Source: Lachnospiraceae bacterium
GTDB taxonomy: Bacteria > Bacillota > Clostridia > Lachnospirales > Lachnospiraceae
Direction: 5' to 3'
DNA: 64,000 bases
Assembly (NCBI GenBank): GCA_017472605.1
Contig: JAFUPV010000002.1
Location: 248,001 to 312,000 of the forward strand
Numbering within the stretch: position 1 is the stretch's first letter; every line of letters begins with the position of its first letter. A program made the translations under genes and the position numbers. Positions 25,995 through 35,474 of this stretch are shown in pieces. The notes beneath the pieces are model-generated. The model searched no databases, was not told where the DNA came from, and worked only from the letters and a program-made list of their open reading frames with translations.

Positions 25995-27446
25995 TCAATG
26001 CTCCGCTGCAATCCGGTCTGCACCCTGCGTTTCCCGCCTGCGTCCTTCCTTCTCATTCTCTGCCTCATCCTTCTTCAGCTTCCAGAAGAAGGATCCGGTC
26101 AGTCCAAGAATTACCAGTACCGCCGCCAGATCGGCAATCGGTGCCGCATATAAGATTCCATTAATGCCGATACCAGCCATCTCCTTTTCCAGCATCCGGG
26201 GAAGAAACAGTGCCAGCGGTGTAAAGCAGACAATATCACGGATCAGGGATGCAACCACCGCATGAACGGACCGTCCGATGGACTGAAAAAATACAGCAGT
26301 CATCTTAACCAGACAGGTGATTGTCATCAGCGACAGATAGATCCGGAATGTTTTCACTGCAAACTCCTGATACAGCGCATCACCGCTTCCGAAGATTCCG
26401 ATGACTGCTTCCGGGTACAGCTGGAAAATCAGCGTGGAGGCCATTCCTACCGCCAGCGTGGACAGCAGTACCATCCGATAGGTCTCACGCACTCTTCCCA
26501 TCTTTCCTGCGCCATAGTTATAGCCGAAAATCGGCTGACCGCCCAGCACAATTCCCGTTACAATGTTGCAGACAACGGTATATACCTTCGTCTGAATGCT
26601 GAATACGGAAATCGGAATGTCCGGTCCATATTTGGATAACTCACCGTAGCGGAACAGGGTCATGTTGCAGACCAGCGACAGCACTACAATTGAAATCTGA
26701 GTCACAAAGGTCGCAGCACCAAGCGAAACCGTGCTTTTCAGAACCTCCCTGTCGATCAAAAAGCTTTTCTTCGTCAGCACAAAGCTCTTCGGCTTACGGA
26801 AATATACTGCGCACACCAGGAAGGAAGCCGCCTGACCGATGGCCGTTGCCCATGCCGCGCCTGCGATTCCCCACTTGAATCCAAAGATGAACAGCGGATC
26901 CAGAACCAGGTTGGTGATGGCGCCGACCAGCATCGCGCTCATGGCATAGGCCGGACTTCCGTCAGCGCGGATCATGCTGTTCATCACATTCATCAGCAGG
27001 TAGCATGGGAAAAATGCCGCAACGATCCGAAAATATTCCACTGCCATTCCCATGGTCTGTTCCGATGCACCAAACAGACCCATCAGCGGCTCTGCAAACA
27101 CCTCACAGATTACCATCAGCAGGATGCTGATCAGAAGGGTTGCTGTAATTCCCGTTCCAACACATTTATGAGCACGCTCCGTATCCTTGCGTCCGGAGCA
27201 GATGCTCAGATAGGACGCCGCACCGTCACCGACACACCACGCAAAAGCATTGGCAATGCAGATAACCGGAAACGATACACCGGTTGCCGCATTTCCCAGA
27301 TAACCAAGCTCACTGTTTCCAATAAAAATCTGATCCACAATGTTGTACAGAGCACTGATCAGCAGACCCATGACACATGGGATTGAGAATTTCAGCAAAA
27401 GGCTGGAAATTTTTGCTTCACCTAACATTCTGTTATTCTGATTCAT
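25995..27446 (-). CDS. MATE-family multidrug/cation exporter
   Basis: A 483-residue integral membrane transporter with about 12 helices. The start MNQNN...LLLKFSIPCVMGLLISALYNIVDQIFIG has the family pattern, and VSFPV, GQAAS and IFGYNYGAG follow in the usual order. It probably exports drugs or metabolites in exchange for Na+ or H+. AGGAGG is 8 bases before the ATG. The last residues (about 15) are hydrophilic. The tandem repeat starts immediately after its stop. Its upstream 238 bases hold a small hairpin followed by a T run (near 27500-27520), a possible attenuator. Confidence 0.92.
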   Translation of the reverse strand: MNQNNRMLGEAKISSLLLKFSIPCVMGLLISALYNIVDQIFIGNSELGYLGNAATGVSFPVICIANAFAWCVGDGAASYLSICSGRKDTERAHKCVGTGITATLLISILLMVICEVFAEPLMGLFGASEQTMGMAVEYFRIVAAFFPCYLLMNVMNSMIRADGSPAYAMSAMLVGAITNLVLDPLFIFGFKWGIAGAAWATAIGQAASFLVCAVYFRKPKSFVLTKKSFLIDREVLKSTVSLGAATFVTQISIVVLSLVCNMTLFRYGELSKYGPDIPISVFSIQTKVYTVVCNIVTGIVLGGQPIFGYNYGAGKMGRVRETYRMVLLSTLAVGMASTLIFQLYPEAVIGIFGSGDALYQEFAVKTFRIYLSLMTITCLVKMTAVFFQSIGRSVHAVVASLIRDIVCFTPLALFLPRMLEKEMAGIGINGILYAAPIADLAAVLVILGLTGSFFWKLKKDEAENEKEGRRRETQGADRIAAEH

Positions 27447-27684
27447 TTTTTCAACCTCCTCTATTGAAACAATGATAAATCAGCAGCCGCATGGACAAAA
27501 AAACACCGCAACAGTTGCCGATCGATCTTCGAAAAGACTTATAGCAAAACTATTACGGTAGTTTGTAGAAACATTCACCCAATTGTGAATCTATATAAGT
27601 ATCTGATTTTTTTACCGACCTATCATACCACAGACATCGGATTTGTGCAAGGGATTTCTGAAAACTTCCATGCGTTTCCTTCGC

Positions 27685-29289
27685 TTATACAACCGCTTCA
27701 ACCAATCTTTTTTCACCAACAACAATCTCATGAACTCCAATTTTCTTTTTCTTATTAAAGTTAAAGCTGACCATGTATCCTTCTTTTTTATGATATGCAT
27801 CCAGATAACCGACCAGTTGTTTTTCTCCACGGGTGTGATACTCATCACCATGCCAGATTTTCATTTCAATAATATACTGTTCTCCCAAATAGTCCACAAT
27901 AATGTCAGTTCGTTTTCGATCTCTGGTTCTGGATTCAATGTAATAGTTTCCTGTCCCATTGATAATCGGTCTTAAATACAAAAGAAAATAACGTCGTCCT
28001 TCCTCTTCAATAAAGGTCTCGTCCCTGTCTCCATATAAATCCGTGAAATGCACCACAAATTTCTCCAAAACACGCCGGAGATTCAAATGACCATTCACTA
28101 TAAACTGATTTTTCTCACGCAAAGAGACTGCATATATATCTGAATTCTGCATCTCCGCCGTAGACAAATACCAGTTATAAAGCCAGGTTTCAAAAATACG
28201 GTTCGATACAGCTATCACATTATTTTGATTCTTGATAAATCCAAACAACGTAGCAATATTGATCGATGGTTCGTAAAAATTATAGACAATCGAATTTCCC
28301 GCAAAAAGAACATTACAAAGCATCGAGTTCAGCACAGGGTCATTAATCAGCTTTTCACTGAACGATTCAAACAGTGTATTCTTTTCCATCAACAACAGCT
28401 TAATCGCTTCATGAAAGCCTTTCTCTGTCCACACATCTCTCCTTGCCACAAAGCTGTCCTTCCCCACAAGCTCCTCATCCATAAGCTTACAAAGTCTGGA
28501 TACAAGAAACGGATAACCCGATGTATAATCGAAAATATTTTTTGCCATCATACTGATATTCATACCTGTATGATAATCATCCTCATATTCCTGCAGCATT
28601 CCGGCAATTTCCGCTTCTGAAAAACTCATTTCAACCGTAAAATCTGTCGCAATGTTCCACGGACTGTTCACCTTTCGATCTCCATCTCCGCGAATCTTCC
28701 GCTTCAGATTCTTCACATCATAAACTCCGGCAAGTATCACAGACTGAAACGTAGGATTAATATCCCTGTCAATATAGTACGCACGCAGCATCGCCAGAAA
28801 ATCAAGAAACACCTGATTATTGGTGGCACTGTCCACTTCATCAATCATCAGCACAATCGGCTTGTCTGCACCAATACAAATCTCGTTTAAACATTCGAAT
28901 AATTCCGGCAGTTCGAAGTCCGGATTTTTCTCCTTCATCTGTCTGTCAAGGCTGTTGATTCCATTCACAAAATCATCTTTTGCAGACATCTGGTTCGCTT
29001 TTAATCCGCGCAGAAACATTTTGGAAAAAGACAACGAAAATGAATTTTCGCTCTCAAACTTCGCATGACTGATTTTCTGAAAATCCATCAGCACTACATA
29101 ATAATCATTCTGTAAATAGCGATTCAAGCATCGAAGAAGCGTTGTCTTTCCATACTGTCTTGCCCGGTTAATGGTAAAATATGCGCCGTCGTCAATCATT
29201 TCTTTCATCGCCGCAAGCCGTGCATCAAGGTTGACCATATAGTGAATACCCGGCTTACAATCTGCCGTAATATTAAAAACTTTTGCCAT
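27685..29289 (-). CDS. AAA-ATPase-like protein with C-terminal PD-(D/E)XK nuclease domain
   Basis: A 534-residue protein. The N-terminal AAA domain has a Walker A-like loop ARQYGKTT (about 43-50), Walker B-like MIDEVDSA and an Arg-rich sensor. The C-terminus has DIIVDYLGEQYIIEMKIW, an Asp...Glu-X-Lys nuclease motif (PDDEXK_9 type). The combination matches pfam AAA-ATPase_like plus DUF1703, common in gut Firmicutes and Bacteroides, of uncertain role (mobile element or defence). GGAAAGGAG precedes the ATG at some distance. Confidence 0.85.
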   Translation of the reverse strand: MAKVFNITADCKPGIHYMVNLDARLAAMKEMIDDGAYFTINRARQYGKTTLLRCLNRYLQNDYYVVLMDFQKISHAKFESENSFSLSFSKMFLRGLKANQMSAKDDFVNGINSLDRQMKEKNPDFELPELFECLNEICIGADKPIVLMIDEVDSATNNQVFLDFLAMLRAYYIDRDINPTFQSVILAGVYDVKNLKRKIRGDGDRKVNSPWNIATDFTVEMSFSEAEIAGMLQEYEDDYHTGMNISMMAKNIFDYTSGYPFLVSRLCKLMDEELVGKDSFVARRDVWTEKGFHEAIKLLLMEKNTLFESFSEKLINDPVLNSMLCNVLFAGNSIVYNFYEPSINIATLFGFIKNQNNVIAVSNRIFETWLYNWYLSTAEMQNSDIYAVSLREKNQFIVNGHLNLRRVLEKFVVHFTDLYGDRDETFIEEEGRRYFLLYLRPIINGTGNYYIESRTRDRKRTDIIVDYLGEQYIIEMKIWHGDEYHTRGEKQLVGYLDAYHKKEGYMVSFNFNKKKKIGVHEIVVGEKRLVEAVV

Positions 29290-29397
29290 GATTCCACACT
29301 CTCCTTTCCTTCAAATGTGGTTACAAGTACAATTATTATGGAAATATTCTATCACAAATATCAACCTGCATCAAGTAGTCATCTGGCAGGCGCCTCC

Positions 29398-30168
29398 TTA
29401 CTCCTTCACCGATCCCTCTTTTCGAACCGGAACCTCATCTTCTTCCGCTAACCGTTTCGGTAATTCAACCTTTAACCAGTACCCGACCATCAGAAGTATC
29501 ACAGTCAGTATCAGTACCGTTTTTATCCCATTTTGAAGACTTACATCATATATGATCGTTTCTTCTCCATCGGCACCGATCATGACCAGCTGGGAATAGG
29601 AAAATGCGAAACCATTTAATATCCCCAGATTCTTCCTCATGACATATTTCCTGTCTCCCACCGTTTTTTTTCTCATGGCATCCAAATAGTTTGCATATGT
29701 ATTATTTTCTCTCGTATCCAGAATATCCGCGACCAGTTCCACATCACCCTCCGGATTAATCCGAATCATAAAATCACCTCTGACCAGATAAAGGATCAGA
29801 TCCTCCTGATCCAGCTCCAGACGAAAGGCTCCGGATGTCTGAAACCGGTATCCATACCGAAAGATACCTTCTGAATCGTAGATGCCAATCGCTTTATCGT
29901 TTGTCCGGCGAAAGCCAATGGCAATGCTTCCCTCCTCATTCACATCAAATCCTGTCATTGAAGCGCTCTCCGGCTCCGCGTATATTCGAATTAAATTCAC
30001 CTGCTTCAGAATTTCCTCGGCCCGCTCATCACTCACCTGCACCGTTTCAAAACCGGTTCCCGGATCCACAACCTCCCGATTCACTGCGCAGGCTTTCATC
30101 ATCACAACAATCGCCAGAAAAAACAGACCATACCACAGCATAACAGTCAATTCATCTTTTCCGCTCAT
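29398..30168 (-). CDS. Membrane protein with extracytoplasmic domain, function unknown
   Basis: A 256-residue protein with one helix near residue 10-27 (LWYGLFFLAIVVMMKA) and another near 220-240 (TVLILTVILLMVGYW). The part between is beta-rich and hydrophilic, probably outside the cell (repeated short strands such as SIAIGFRR, IGIYDSEG). A short charged tail ends the protein. It is not recognised. No operon partner is clear; the AAA gene lies 108 bases downstream. Confidence 0.6.
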   Translation of the reverse strand: MSGKDELTVMLWYGLFFLAIVVMMKACAVNREVVDPGTGFETVQVSDERAEEILKQVNLIRIYAEPESASMTGFDVNEEGSIAIGFRRTNDKAIGIYDSEGIFRYGYRFQTSGAFRLELDQEDLILYLVRGDFMIRINPEGDVELVADILDTRENNTYANYLDAMRKKTVGDRKYVMRKNLGILNGFAFSYSQLVMIGADGEETIIYDVSLQNGIKTVLILTVILLMVGYWLKVELPKRLAEEDEVPVRKEGSVKE

Positions 30169-30189
30169 TCATACTCCCGCTTTCTGCAC

Positions 30190-30312
30190 GCTCGCCCGGC
30201 TCGCTGCCCGCGTAAATGAGAAGAAGCACGCGTCTCAAGTTCTTCTCGTTATCACGGCGCTCGTCGAATGAGTGCGCAAGCGCCCTCGCCCGACTCGCTG
30301 CCCGCGTAAATT
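30190..30312. repeat. Pair of 27-base direct repeats
   Basis: CTCGCCCGGCTCGCTGCCCG (30191-) and CTCGCCCGACTCGCTGCCCG (30285-), each followed by CGTAAAT, differ by one base and lie 94 bases apart in the gap before the kinase terminator. No coding region is seen here. Confidence 0.6.
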
Positions 30313-30317
30313 CAAAA

Positions 30318-30384
30318 AGAATCCTTCTGCTTCTCAAGCCGCGCTGCACACAACAGCAGTCATCCGGAAACAAAAGGATTCTTC
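30318..30384 (-). terminator. Likely terminator of the FGGY kinase gene
   Basis: AAGAATCCTT and AAGGATTCTT pair perfectly across a 47-base loop. In the kinase direction the hairpin is followed by TTTTTG. The large loop makes it weaker evidence. Confidence 0.5.
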
Positions 30385-30388
30385 CTGT

Positions 30389-31864
30389 TTACTTCAAAAT
30401 CATTCCAACCGCATCCTGCCAGCCGCCATACAGCTTCTGTCTGGTCTCTTCCTCCATCTGAGGCGTAAACGGTGCATATTTCATGCTCTCGAATACGCTG
30501 GAATCATAGATTCCGGCGCCAAGTCCCGCTGCGTAAGCAGCGCCGATGCCGGAAAGCTCCTCTGCCTGCGGCACCTGAACACGACAGTCCAGGATGTCGC
30601 TCTGGAACTGCATCAGGTAACGGTTTCTGGTCGGACCGCCGTCGACGCGAAGCTCCACCTCGGCGATTCCTGCCGCTTCCTTCATCAGGCGGACAATGTC
30701 CGTGATCTGGTAAGCAATGCAGTCAAGTCCTGCCTTCACGACCTCCGCTCTGGTGGTGGTGCGGCTCATGCCAACAAGGGCAGCAGACACATCACTTCTC
30801 CAATAGGGCGCACCAAGGCCGGAGAATGCCGGTACCAGATAGGTGCGGTCAGCCGGATTTGCCTCCCTTGCCAGAGCCTCTGATTCACCGGCACTGACAA
30901 GCAGACCCATCTGATCCTTCAGCCAGGTGATTACAGCGCCCGTGTAGTTGATGTTTCCTTCCAGAACATAGTTCACCCTGCCGTTTGTCTTCCACGCAAG
31001 AGACGTTACAACGCCAAGGTCGGAGAAAATGGGCTCCTCACCGATGTTCATCATGATGGAAGAACCGGTTCCGTAGGTGGTCTTCATCATACCCCGTTCC
31101 AGACAGCCCTGACCAAACAGCGCACCGTGGGAATCGCCCAGCACGCCGTGGATCGGGATTGGGTGAGGCAGAAGTCCTTCAAAATCCGTCTCTCCAAACA
31201 GTCCGTCGGAATCCGTCAGCTCTGCCATGCAGCAGGACGGAATGCCGAAGGTTTCACAGATTTCCTCATCCCAGCGCAGTTCGCTGATGTTGAACAGCTG
31301 GGTTCTGGACGCGTTGGAATAGTCGGTACGGAACTCTTTTCCATCGGTCAGCTTAAAAACAAGCCAGCTGTCCACCGTACCGCAGCAGATATCCCCCTGC
31401 TTTGCCAGTTCTTTTACGCCGTCCACCGCTTCCATGATCCATGCCAGCTTTCCGGCGGAAAAATAAGGTGACAGCTGCAGACCGGTCCGCGCCTTGATCA
31501 TGTCCGCTTTTCCCTGCTTCTCAATCCGGTCACAGATTGCAGCTCCGCGGGCACACTGCCACACAATTGCGTTATAGACCGGCTTTCCTGTTTTCCGGTT
31601 CCATGCAAGAGCTGTCTCGCGCTGATTGCTGATGCCCAGCGCGCAGACTTCGCCGCGGTCGATGCCGGACTTCTCCAGAAGCATCTTTACCACTTCGATG
31701 GTGTTTGCGTAAATCTCCTCCGGATCATGCTCCACCCATCCCTTTTCATCAATCAGCTGCGCATGGCTCTTATCGGTACGCAGAAGCAGAGCGCCCTTCT
31801 CATCAAAGAGCATGGCCTTTGTTCCCTGCGTACTCTGGTCAATTCCAATGATATATTTTGCCAT
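30389..31864 (-). CDS. FGGY-family carbohydrate kinase (glycerol-kinase-like)
   Basis: ATP-dependent sugar kinase of 491 residues. The phosphate loop GIDQSTQGTKAML, the DYSNASRTQLFNI segment, GDSHGALFGQ, GTGSS and the ATP-binding YTGAVITWL are FGGY features. The C-terminal LRVDGGPTRNRYLMQFQSD is also typical of the glycerol-kinase branch. In canonical GlpK the first loop reads GTT...R, so the substrate here is likely another polyol or ketose. The ATG at 31864 has GGAG 8 bases upstream. It is the last gene of an operon with split transketolase and an isomerase. Confidence 0.85.
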   Translation of the reverse strand: MAKYIIGIDQSTQGTKAMLFDEKGALLLRTDKSHAQLIDEKGWVEHDPEEIYANTIEVVKMLLEKSGIDRGEVCALGISNQRETALAWNRKTGKPVYNAIVWQCARGAAICDRIEKQGKADMIKARTGLQLSPYFSAGKLAWIMEAVDGVKELAKQGDICCGTVDSWLVFKLTDGKEFRTDYSNASRTQLFNISELRWDEEICETFGIPSCCMAELTDSDGLFGETDFEGLLPHPIPIHGVLGDSHGALFGQGCLERGMMKTTYGTGSSIMMNIGEEPIFSDLGVVTSLAWKTNGRVNYVLEGNINYTGAVITWLKDQMGLLVSAGESEALAREANPADRTYLVPAFSGLGAPYWRSDVSAALVGMSRTTTRAEVVKAGLDCIAYQITDIVRLMKEAAGIAEVELRVDGGPTRNRYLMQFQSDILDCRVQVPQAEELSGIGAAYAAGLGAGIYDSSVFESMKYAPFTPQMEEETRQKLYGGWQDAVGMILK

Positions 31865-32003
31865 AGATTTATCTCCATTCCACTGCCGGTTTCTGTCCGC
31901 GCAGACGCTCTCAGCACCTTCGTCACACAAAGACTTCTTCATTCACTTGCCGTACCGTTTTTCACGTTCCGGGAAAGACTGAGATGACACACGCACCAGA
32001 CAC

Positions 32004-32936
32004 TCATCCAAGCAGTTCAACCACTTTCTTCGCAATGCCTTCCCCATTCAGTCCATAGTAATCAAAAACTTCCTTCGAAGTTCCCGTGATTACCGGCGCA
32101 TCCGGCAGTGCCAGGTTGCAGATCTTCGTCGGGCAGTTTGCGCCGACCACCTGAGCAACCATGGAACCGAGACCGCCAAACGGTGCATGCTCCTCAACGG
32201 TGACTACCAGCTTTGCCGGTTCTGCCGCCCGAATCACAGCAGCGGTGTCCAGCGGCTTCACACAGTACATGTCAAGAACCGTTGCAAAAATTCCCTGTTT
32301 CTCCAGAATTTCAGCCGCTTCCTTTGCCGGGCGGACCATCTCGCCGCAGGCGATGATCGCAACATCCGTACCTTCCTTCAGAACGGTAGCCTGATCCATC
32401 GCAAACGGAACGTTGTCCTCTTCATAAATATCTTCAACCGGATTTCTTCCCACACGGATGTAAGCCGGCTTATTATCTTCCAGCAGTGCTTCAACCAGCT
32501 TTCTTGTCTGGTGACGGTCACTTGGCAGATACACTCTCATGTTGGGGATTGCGGACATGGCTGCGATGTCCTGCGCGGAATGGTGACTCATTCCCAGCGC
32601 GCCATAGCTGACACCGCCGCTGATGCCGATCAGCTTTACGTTGGTATTGGAATAGGCAACGTCAACCTTTGCCTGCTCATAGCTTCTTGTGCTTAAAAAG
32701 CATGCAGGGGACGCCGCGAAGGGCTTCTTGCCGCACTTCGCCAGACCGGCGGAAATGCTGACCAGGTTCTGCTCTGCAATACCAACCTCAACAAACTGCT
32801 CCGGAAACGCATTGGCAAACGGAGCCAGGGAAGCGCTTCCTCTGGAATCGCTGCACAGCACCACGACATCTCTGTCATCCTTTGCTCTCTCCATCAGCAC
32901 CTCGCAGATGGCCTGTCTGTTCGGAATCTTATTCAT
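32004..32936 (-). CDS. Transketolase C-terminal subunit (pyrimidine/C domain)
   Basis: A 310-residue half of a split transketolase. It begins MNKIPNRQAICEVLMERAK, with SDSRGSASL, FVEVGIAEQNL (conserved Glu for thiamine diphosphate activation) and MSHHSAQD, PSDRHQT, and a C-domain after residue 190. It pairs with the N-half encoded upstream, whose stop overlaps this start by 8 bases. GGGAGG precedes the ATG. Together they form a two-carbon transfer enzyme; the split form is used in several sugar-specific pathways. Confidence 0.93.
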   Translation of the reverse strand: MNKIPNRQAICEVLMERAKDDRDVVVLCSDSRGSASLAPFANAFPEQFVEVGIAEQNLVSISAGLAKCGKKPFAASPACFLSTRSYEQAKVDVAYSNTNVKLIGISGGVSYGALGMSHHSAQDIAAMSAIPNMRVYLPSDRHQTRKLVEALLEDNKPAYIRVGRNPVEDIYEEDNVPFAMDQATVLKEGTDVAIIACGEMVRPAKEAAEILEKQGIFATVLDMYCVKPLDTAAVIRAAEPAKLVVTVEEHAPFGGLGSMVAQVVGANCPTKICNLALPDAPVITGTSKEVFDYYGLNGEGIAKKVVELLG

Positions 32937-33759
32937 GTAACGCTGCCTCCCTTCTCGCTTCCAGATCTTTCATGATCTGCTCATATTCGTCCTGAGACGG
33001 AACCTTATGATGCCAGCCTGCCTTGTTCTCCATCACCGGAGAACCGCAGCCCTTGATCGTGTTTGCAATAACCACTGTTGGCTTGCCCTTGGTCGCCTTT
33101 GCCTCTTCGAAGGCATCATGAAGCGCCGAAATATCATTTCCGTCCACAGAAATCACATGCCAGCCGAAGCTTGCCCAGCGTTCCTCCTGAGAATCATGGT
33201 GCATCACATCCTCCGTGGAACCGGAAATCTGCAGACGGTTTCTGTCAACGATGGCACACAGGTTGTCCAGCTTGTAGTGACCGCCTGCCATTGCGCCTTC
33301 CCATACCGATCCTTCTGCCAGCTCGCCGTCACCCATTACTGTGTAGACGCGGTTGGTTCTTCCATCCATTCTGGATGCCAGCGCCATTCCGATGCATACC
33401 GGCAGACCATGACCCAGCGAGCCGGAATTCATCTCGATGCCCGGCAGCTTGTTGTTCGGATGACCGATGAACTTGGAACCGAATTTGGAGAAGTTCTCCA
33501 GAACCTCTTCATAGGAGAAAAATCCTTTTTCCGCCAGAACCGCATAGTACGCCTCAACGGAATGCCCCTTACTGAGAACAAACAGGTCACGGTTTGGATC
33601 GTCCATGTTTTCCGGAGAAATGTTCATCTGGTCAAAATAAAGGGTTACCAGAATATCAATCACACTCATATCTCCGCCGATGTGGCCGCCCTTTCCGGCC
33701 ATGATGATATCCACCACATGCTTGCGGAGCTCATATGCTTTTGCTTTTAAATTTTCCAT
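32929..33759 (-). CDS. Transketolase N-terminal subunit (thiamine diphosphate-binding)
   Basis: A 276-residue half containing the thiamine diphosphate domain: GGHIGGDMSV, LSKGHSVEAYYAVLAEKG, GSLGHGLPVCIGMA, and the GDGELAEGSVWEGAMAG motif with the metal-binding NLCAIVDRNRLQ. The ATG at 33759 is supported by GGAGG 8 bases before it; a TTG five codons earlier lies in that ribosome site. It is co-translated with the C-subunit. Confidence 0.93.
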   Translation of the reverse strand: MENLKAKAYELRKHVVDIIMAGKGGHIGGDMSVIDILVTLYFDQMNISPENMDDPNRDLFVLSKGHSVEAYYAVLAEKGFFSYEEVLENFSKFGSKFIGHPNNKLPGIEMNSGSLGHGLPVCIGMALASRMDGRTNRVYTVMGDGELAEGSVWEGAMAGGHYKLDNLCAIVDRNRLQISGSTEDVMHHDSQEERWASFGWHVISVDGNDISALHDAFEEAKATKGKPTVVIANTIKGCGSPVMENKAGWHHKVPSQDEYEQIMKDLEARREAALHE

Positions 33760-33790
33760 TGCTGTCTCCTCCAAATCTCACTCAATCCAA

Positions 33791-35197
33791 TCACTTCGTC
33801 GGAGCATAGATCTCAGCCTGAACCTGATCCTCAATCGGATCATAGAGATCCGGCTTCACACCGATGTACTTGCAGGCCTCATAGAGAACCGGCACAACAT
33901 CCTTGTGGATACCGACACAATGATGGATGTACGGACCGCAGACGATCTTGTTCTCCAGACGGTTCAGATCCGCTACTTCTACCCATACATAAGTACCCTT
34001 GGTGTACGGTCCCTCAACGCCCTTTGCATGGCCAAGCAGCAGGGAGTAGTCACCATTGTCGCCGTCGAAGCGGCAGAGGGTCATGTCGCCATATTTCGCC
34101 AGTGCCTCCACAGCGCCCGGATGGTCGAATGCCAGAGGATAGCCGATGGTTGGCTTCTCCTGTGCAACGGAAATCGGCCACGGACCGCAGTGCTGCAGCA
34201 GCTCACCGTTCTCATTGTCCGGATGGCGAACCGTCCAGTCCGCGAAGAACGTACGGGCCTCGTCCATTCCGGCTGCCTCTGCCATCAGAGCAGTGATTGC
34301 ACCGTGGATGTCCGTCTCACAGACAACCGGGATTCCCTCTTCATTCAGCAGGGAGTTTGCCGCACACGGCATGATGCCGATTTCACCCTGAAGCGCATTC
34401 CAGCACTGGATTGCAATGGCGTTGCAGCCATATTTCTCAGCCAGGTTCTTCATGGCAACCTTCAGCGCAGCCACATTCTCCAGCTCATTTTCTTTTACTT
34501 TAATGCACATGTTGCAGTGGCAGTATTCAACCACTTTGGAAACTTCTGTTCCCTCTTCCTTTACCTTCTTCATTTCTTCCGTCAGCTCCGGCAGCGGAAT
34601 CGGGGACAGCTGGATGTTAAACTTCTCCAGAAGCTCGCCCTCATTGCACATGGTGGACCAGAAGTCGAAGGGACGCGGTCCGATCTGGAGGATTCTGGTG
34701 CGGCGGAATACCTTAACTACGTTACACACGGCAAGGAAGTTACGGATACCGTACTCAAACTCCGGATCGGTCAGACGGCAGTTGGTCAGGTATGTAAACG
34801 GCACACAGAATCTTCTGAGAACCTTGCCGGTAGCAAACAGACCGCACTGGCTGTCACGCAGACGGATACCGTTCTCATCCGGACGCTCATCTCTGGGACC
34901 CCAGAGCAGAACAGGAACGTTCAGTGTCTTTGCAAGACGGGCACAGACATATTCCGTACCGAAGTTGCAGTGAGGAAGGAACAGACCGTCAACGCCTGCT
35001 TCCTGGAATTTCTTCACAATCTTTGGAAGATCCTTGTCATCGTAGAGCAGACCTTCTTCATTGATATCGTCGATGTCCACAAACTCAACACCCAGCTCTT
35101 TGAGGCGCTCCTTTGTCAGTCCTGCAAACTTTAACGCATCCGGTGCGCTGAAAATACTTCTTCTTGTCGGGGCAAAGCCCAGTTTAATTGTAGCCAT
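33791..35197 (-). CDS. L-fucose/L-arabinose isomerase-family protein
   Basis: A 468-residue aldose-ketose isomerase candidate. It starts MATIKLGFAPTRRSIFSAPDALKF; the middle has FDFWSTMCNEGELLEKF, IAIQCWNALQG and GIPVVCETDIHGA, and the end holds CGPYIHHCVGI and DLYDPI. These are features of the fucose isomerase C-terminal fold with acidic metal ligands. AAGGAG precedes the ATG. It is the first gene of the operon with transketolase and the FGGY kinase, behind a strong promoter. The real sugar is unknown (pentose, methyl-pentose or apiose-like). Confidence 0.82.
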   Translation of the reverse strand: MATIKLGFAPTRRSIFSAPDALKFAGLTKERLKELGVEFVDIDDINEEGLLYDDKDLPKIVKKFQEAGVDGLFLPHCNFGTEYVCARLAKTLNVPVLLWGPRDERPDENGIRLRDSQCGLFATGKVLRRFCVPFTYLTNCRLTDPEFEYGIRNFLAVCNVVKVFRRTRILQIGPRPFDFWSTMCNEGELLEKFNIQLSPIPLPELTEEMKKVKEEGTEVSKVVEYCHCNMCIKVKENELENVAALKVAMKNLAEKYGCNAIAIQCWNALQGEIGIMPCAANSLLNEEGIPVVCETDIHGAITALMAEAAGMDEARTFFADWTVRHPDNENGELLQHCGPWPISVAQEKPTIGYPLAFDHPGAVEALAKYGDMTLCRFDGDNGDYSLLLGHAKGVEGPYTKGTYVWVEVADLNRLENKIVCGPYIHHCVGIHKDVVPVLYEACKYIGVKPDLYDPIEDQVQAEIYAPTK

Positions 35198-35257
35198 AAA
35201 AAAATCTCCTTTCTGTTTATCAATCCGTTCAGAATGAAATCGCTGAATTCTATCTTA

Positions 35258-35286
35258 ATAATACTAAACATATTTGAATATGTCAA
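35258..35286 (-). promoter_or_regulatory. Promoter of the isomerase/transketolase/kinase operon
   Basis: On the minus strand TTGACA (35281-35286) and TATTAT (35258-35263), spacer 17. The spacer contains the palindrome CATATTTGAATATG, a possible operator. Confidence 0.75.
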
Positions 35287-35327
35287 CTGAATCTTGACTC
35301 TTTCCTGGTAAATTTCCCCTTTTCTTT

Positions 35328-35343
35328 ACGCAAACGTTTCCGA
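35328..35343. promoter_or_regulatory. LacI/CcpA-type operator
   Basis: ACGCAAACGTTTCCGA is centred on the AACGTT core used by LacI/PurR/CcpA-family repressors. It lies between the two divergent promoters, next to the LacI-type gene, so it may be an autoregulatory or catabolite site. Confidence 0.55.
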
Positions 35344-35400
35344 CTGAAAACGCAGATTAAATTCACATTTAAATTTAGTTGAATTTTTCTGAATCTGCAA

Positions 35401-35429
35401 TTGACGTTTCACCTGAAATCGGTTATGAT
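35401..35429 (+). promoter_or_regulatory. Promoter of the LacI-type regulator
   Basis: TTGACG (35401-35406) and TATGAT (35424-35429), spacer 17, 46 bases before the ATG. Confidence 0.65.
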
Positions 35430-35474
35430 AGACATAATAATAAGTCAGCCGCAGAAACAAAAGGAGGAACGCTC

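Noticed and set aside
33680-35134. 484-residue plus-strand reading over isomerase and transketolase
   Set aside because: Antisense shadow; Cys/His/Gln-rich, no motifs, and the minus-strand genes are clear.
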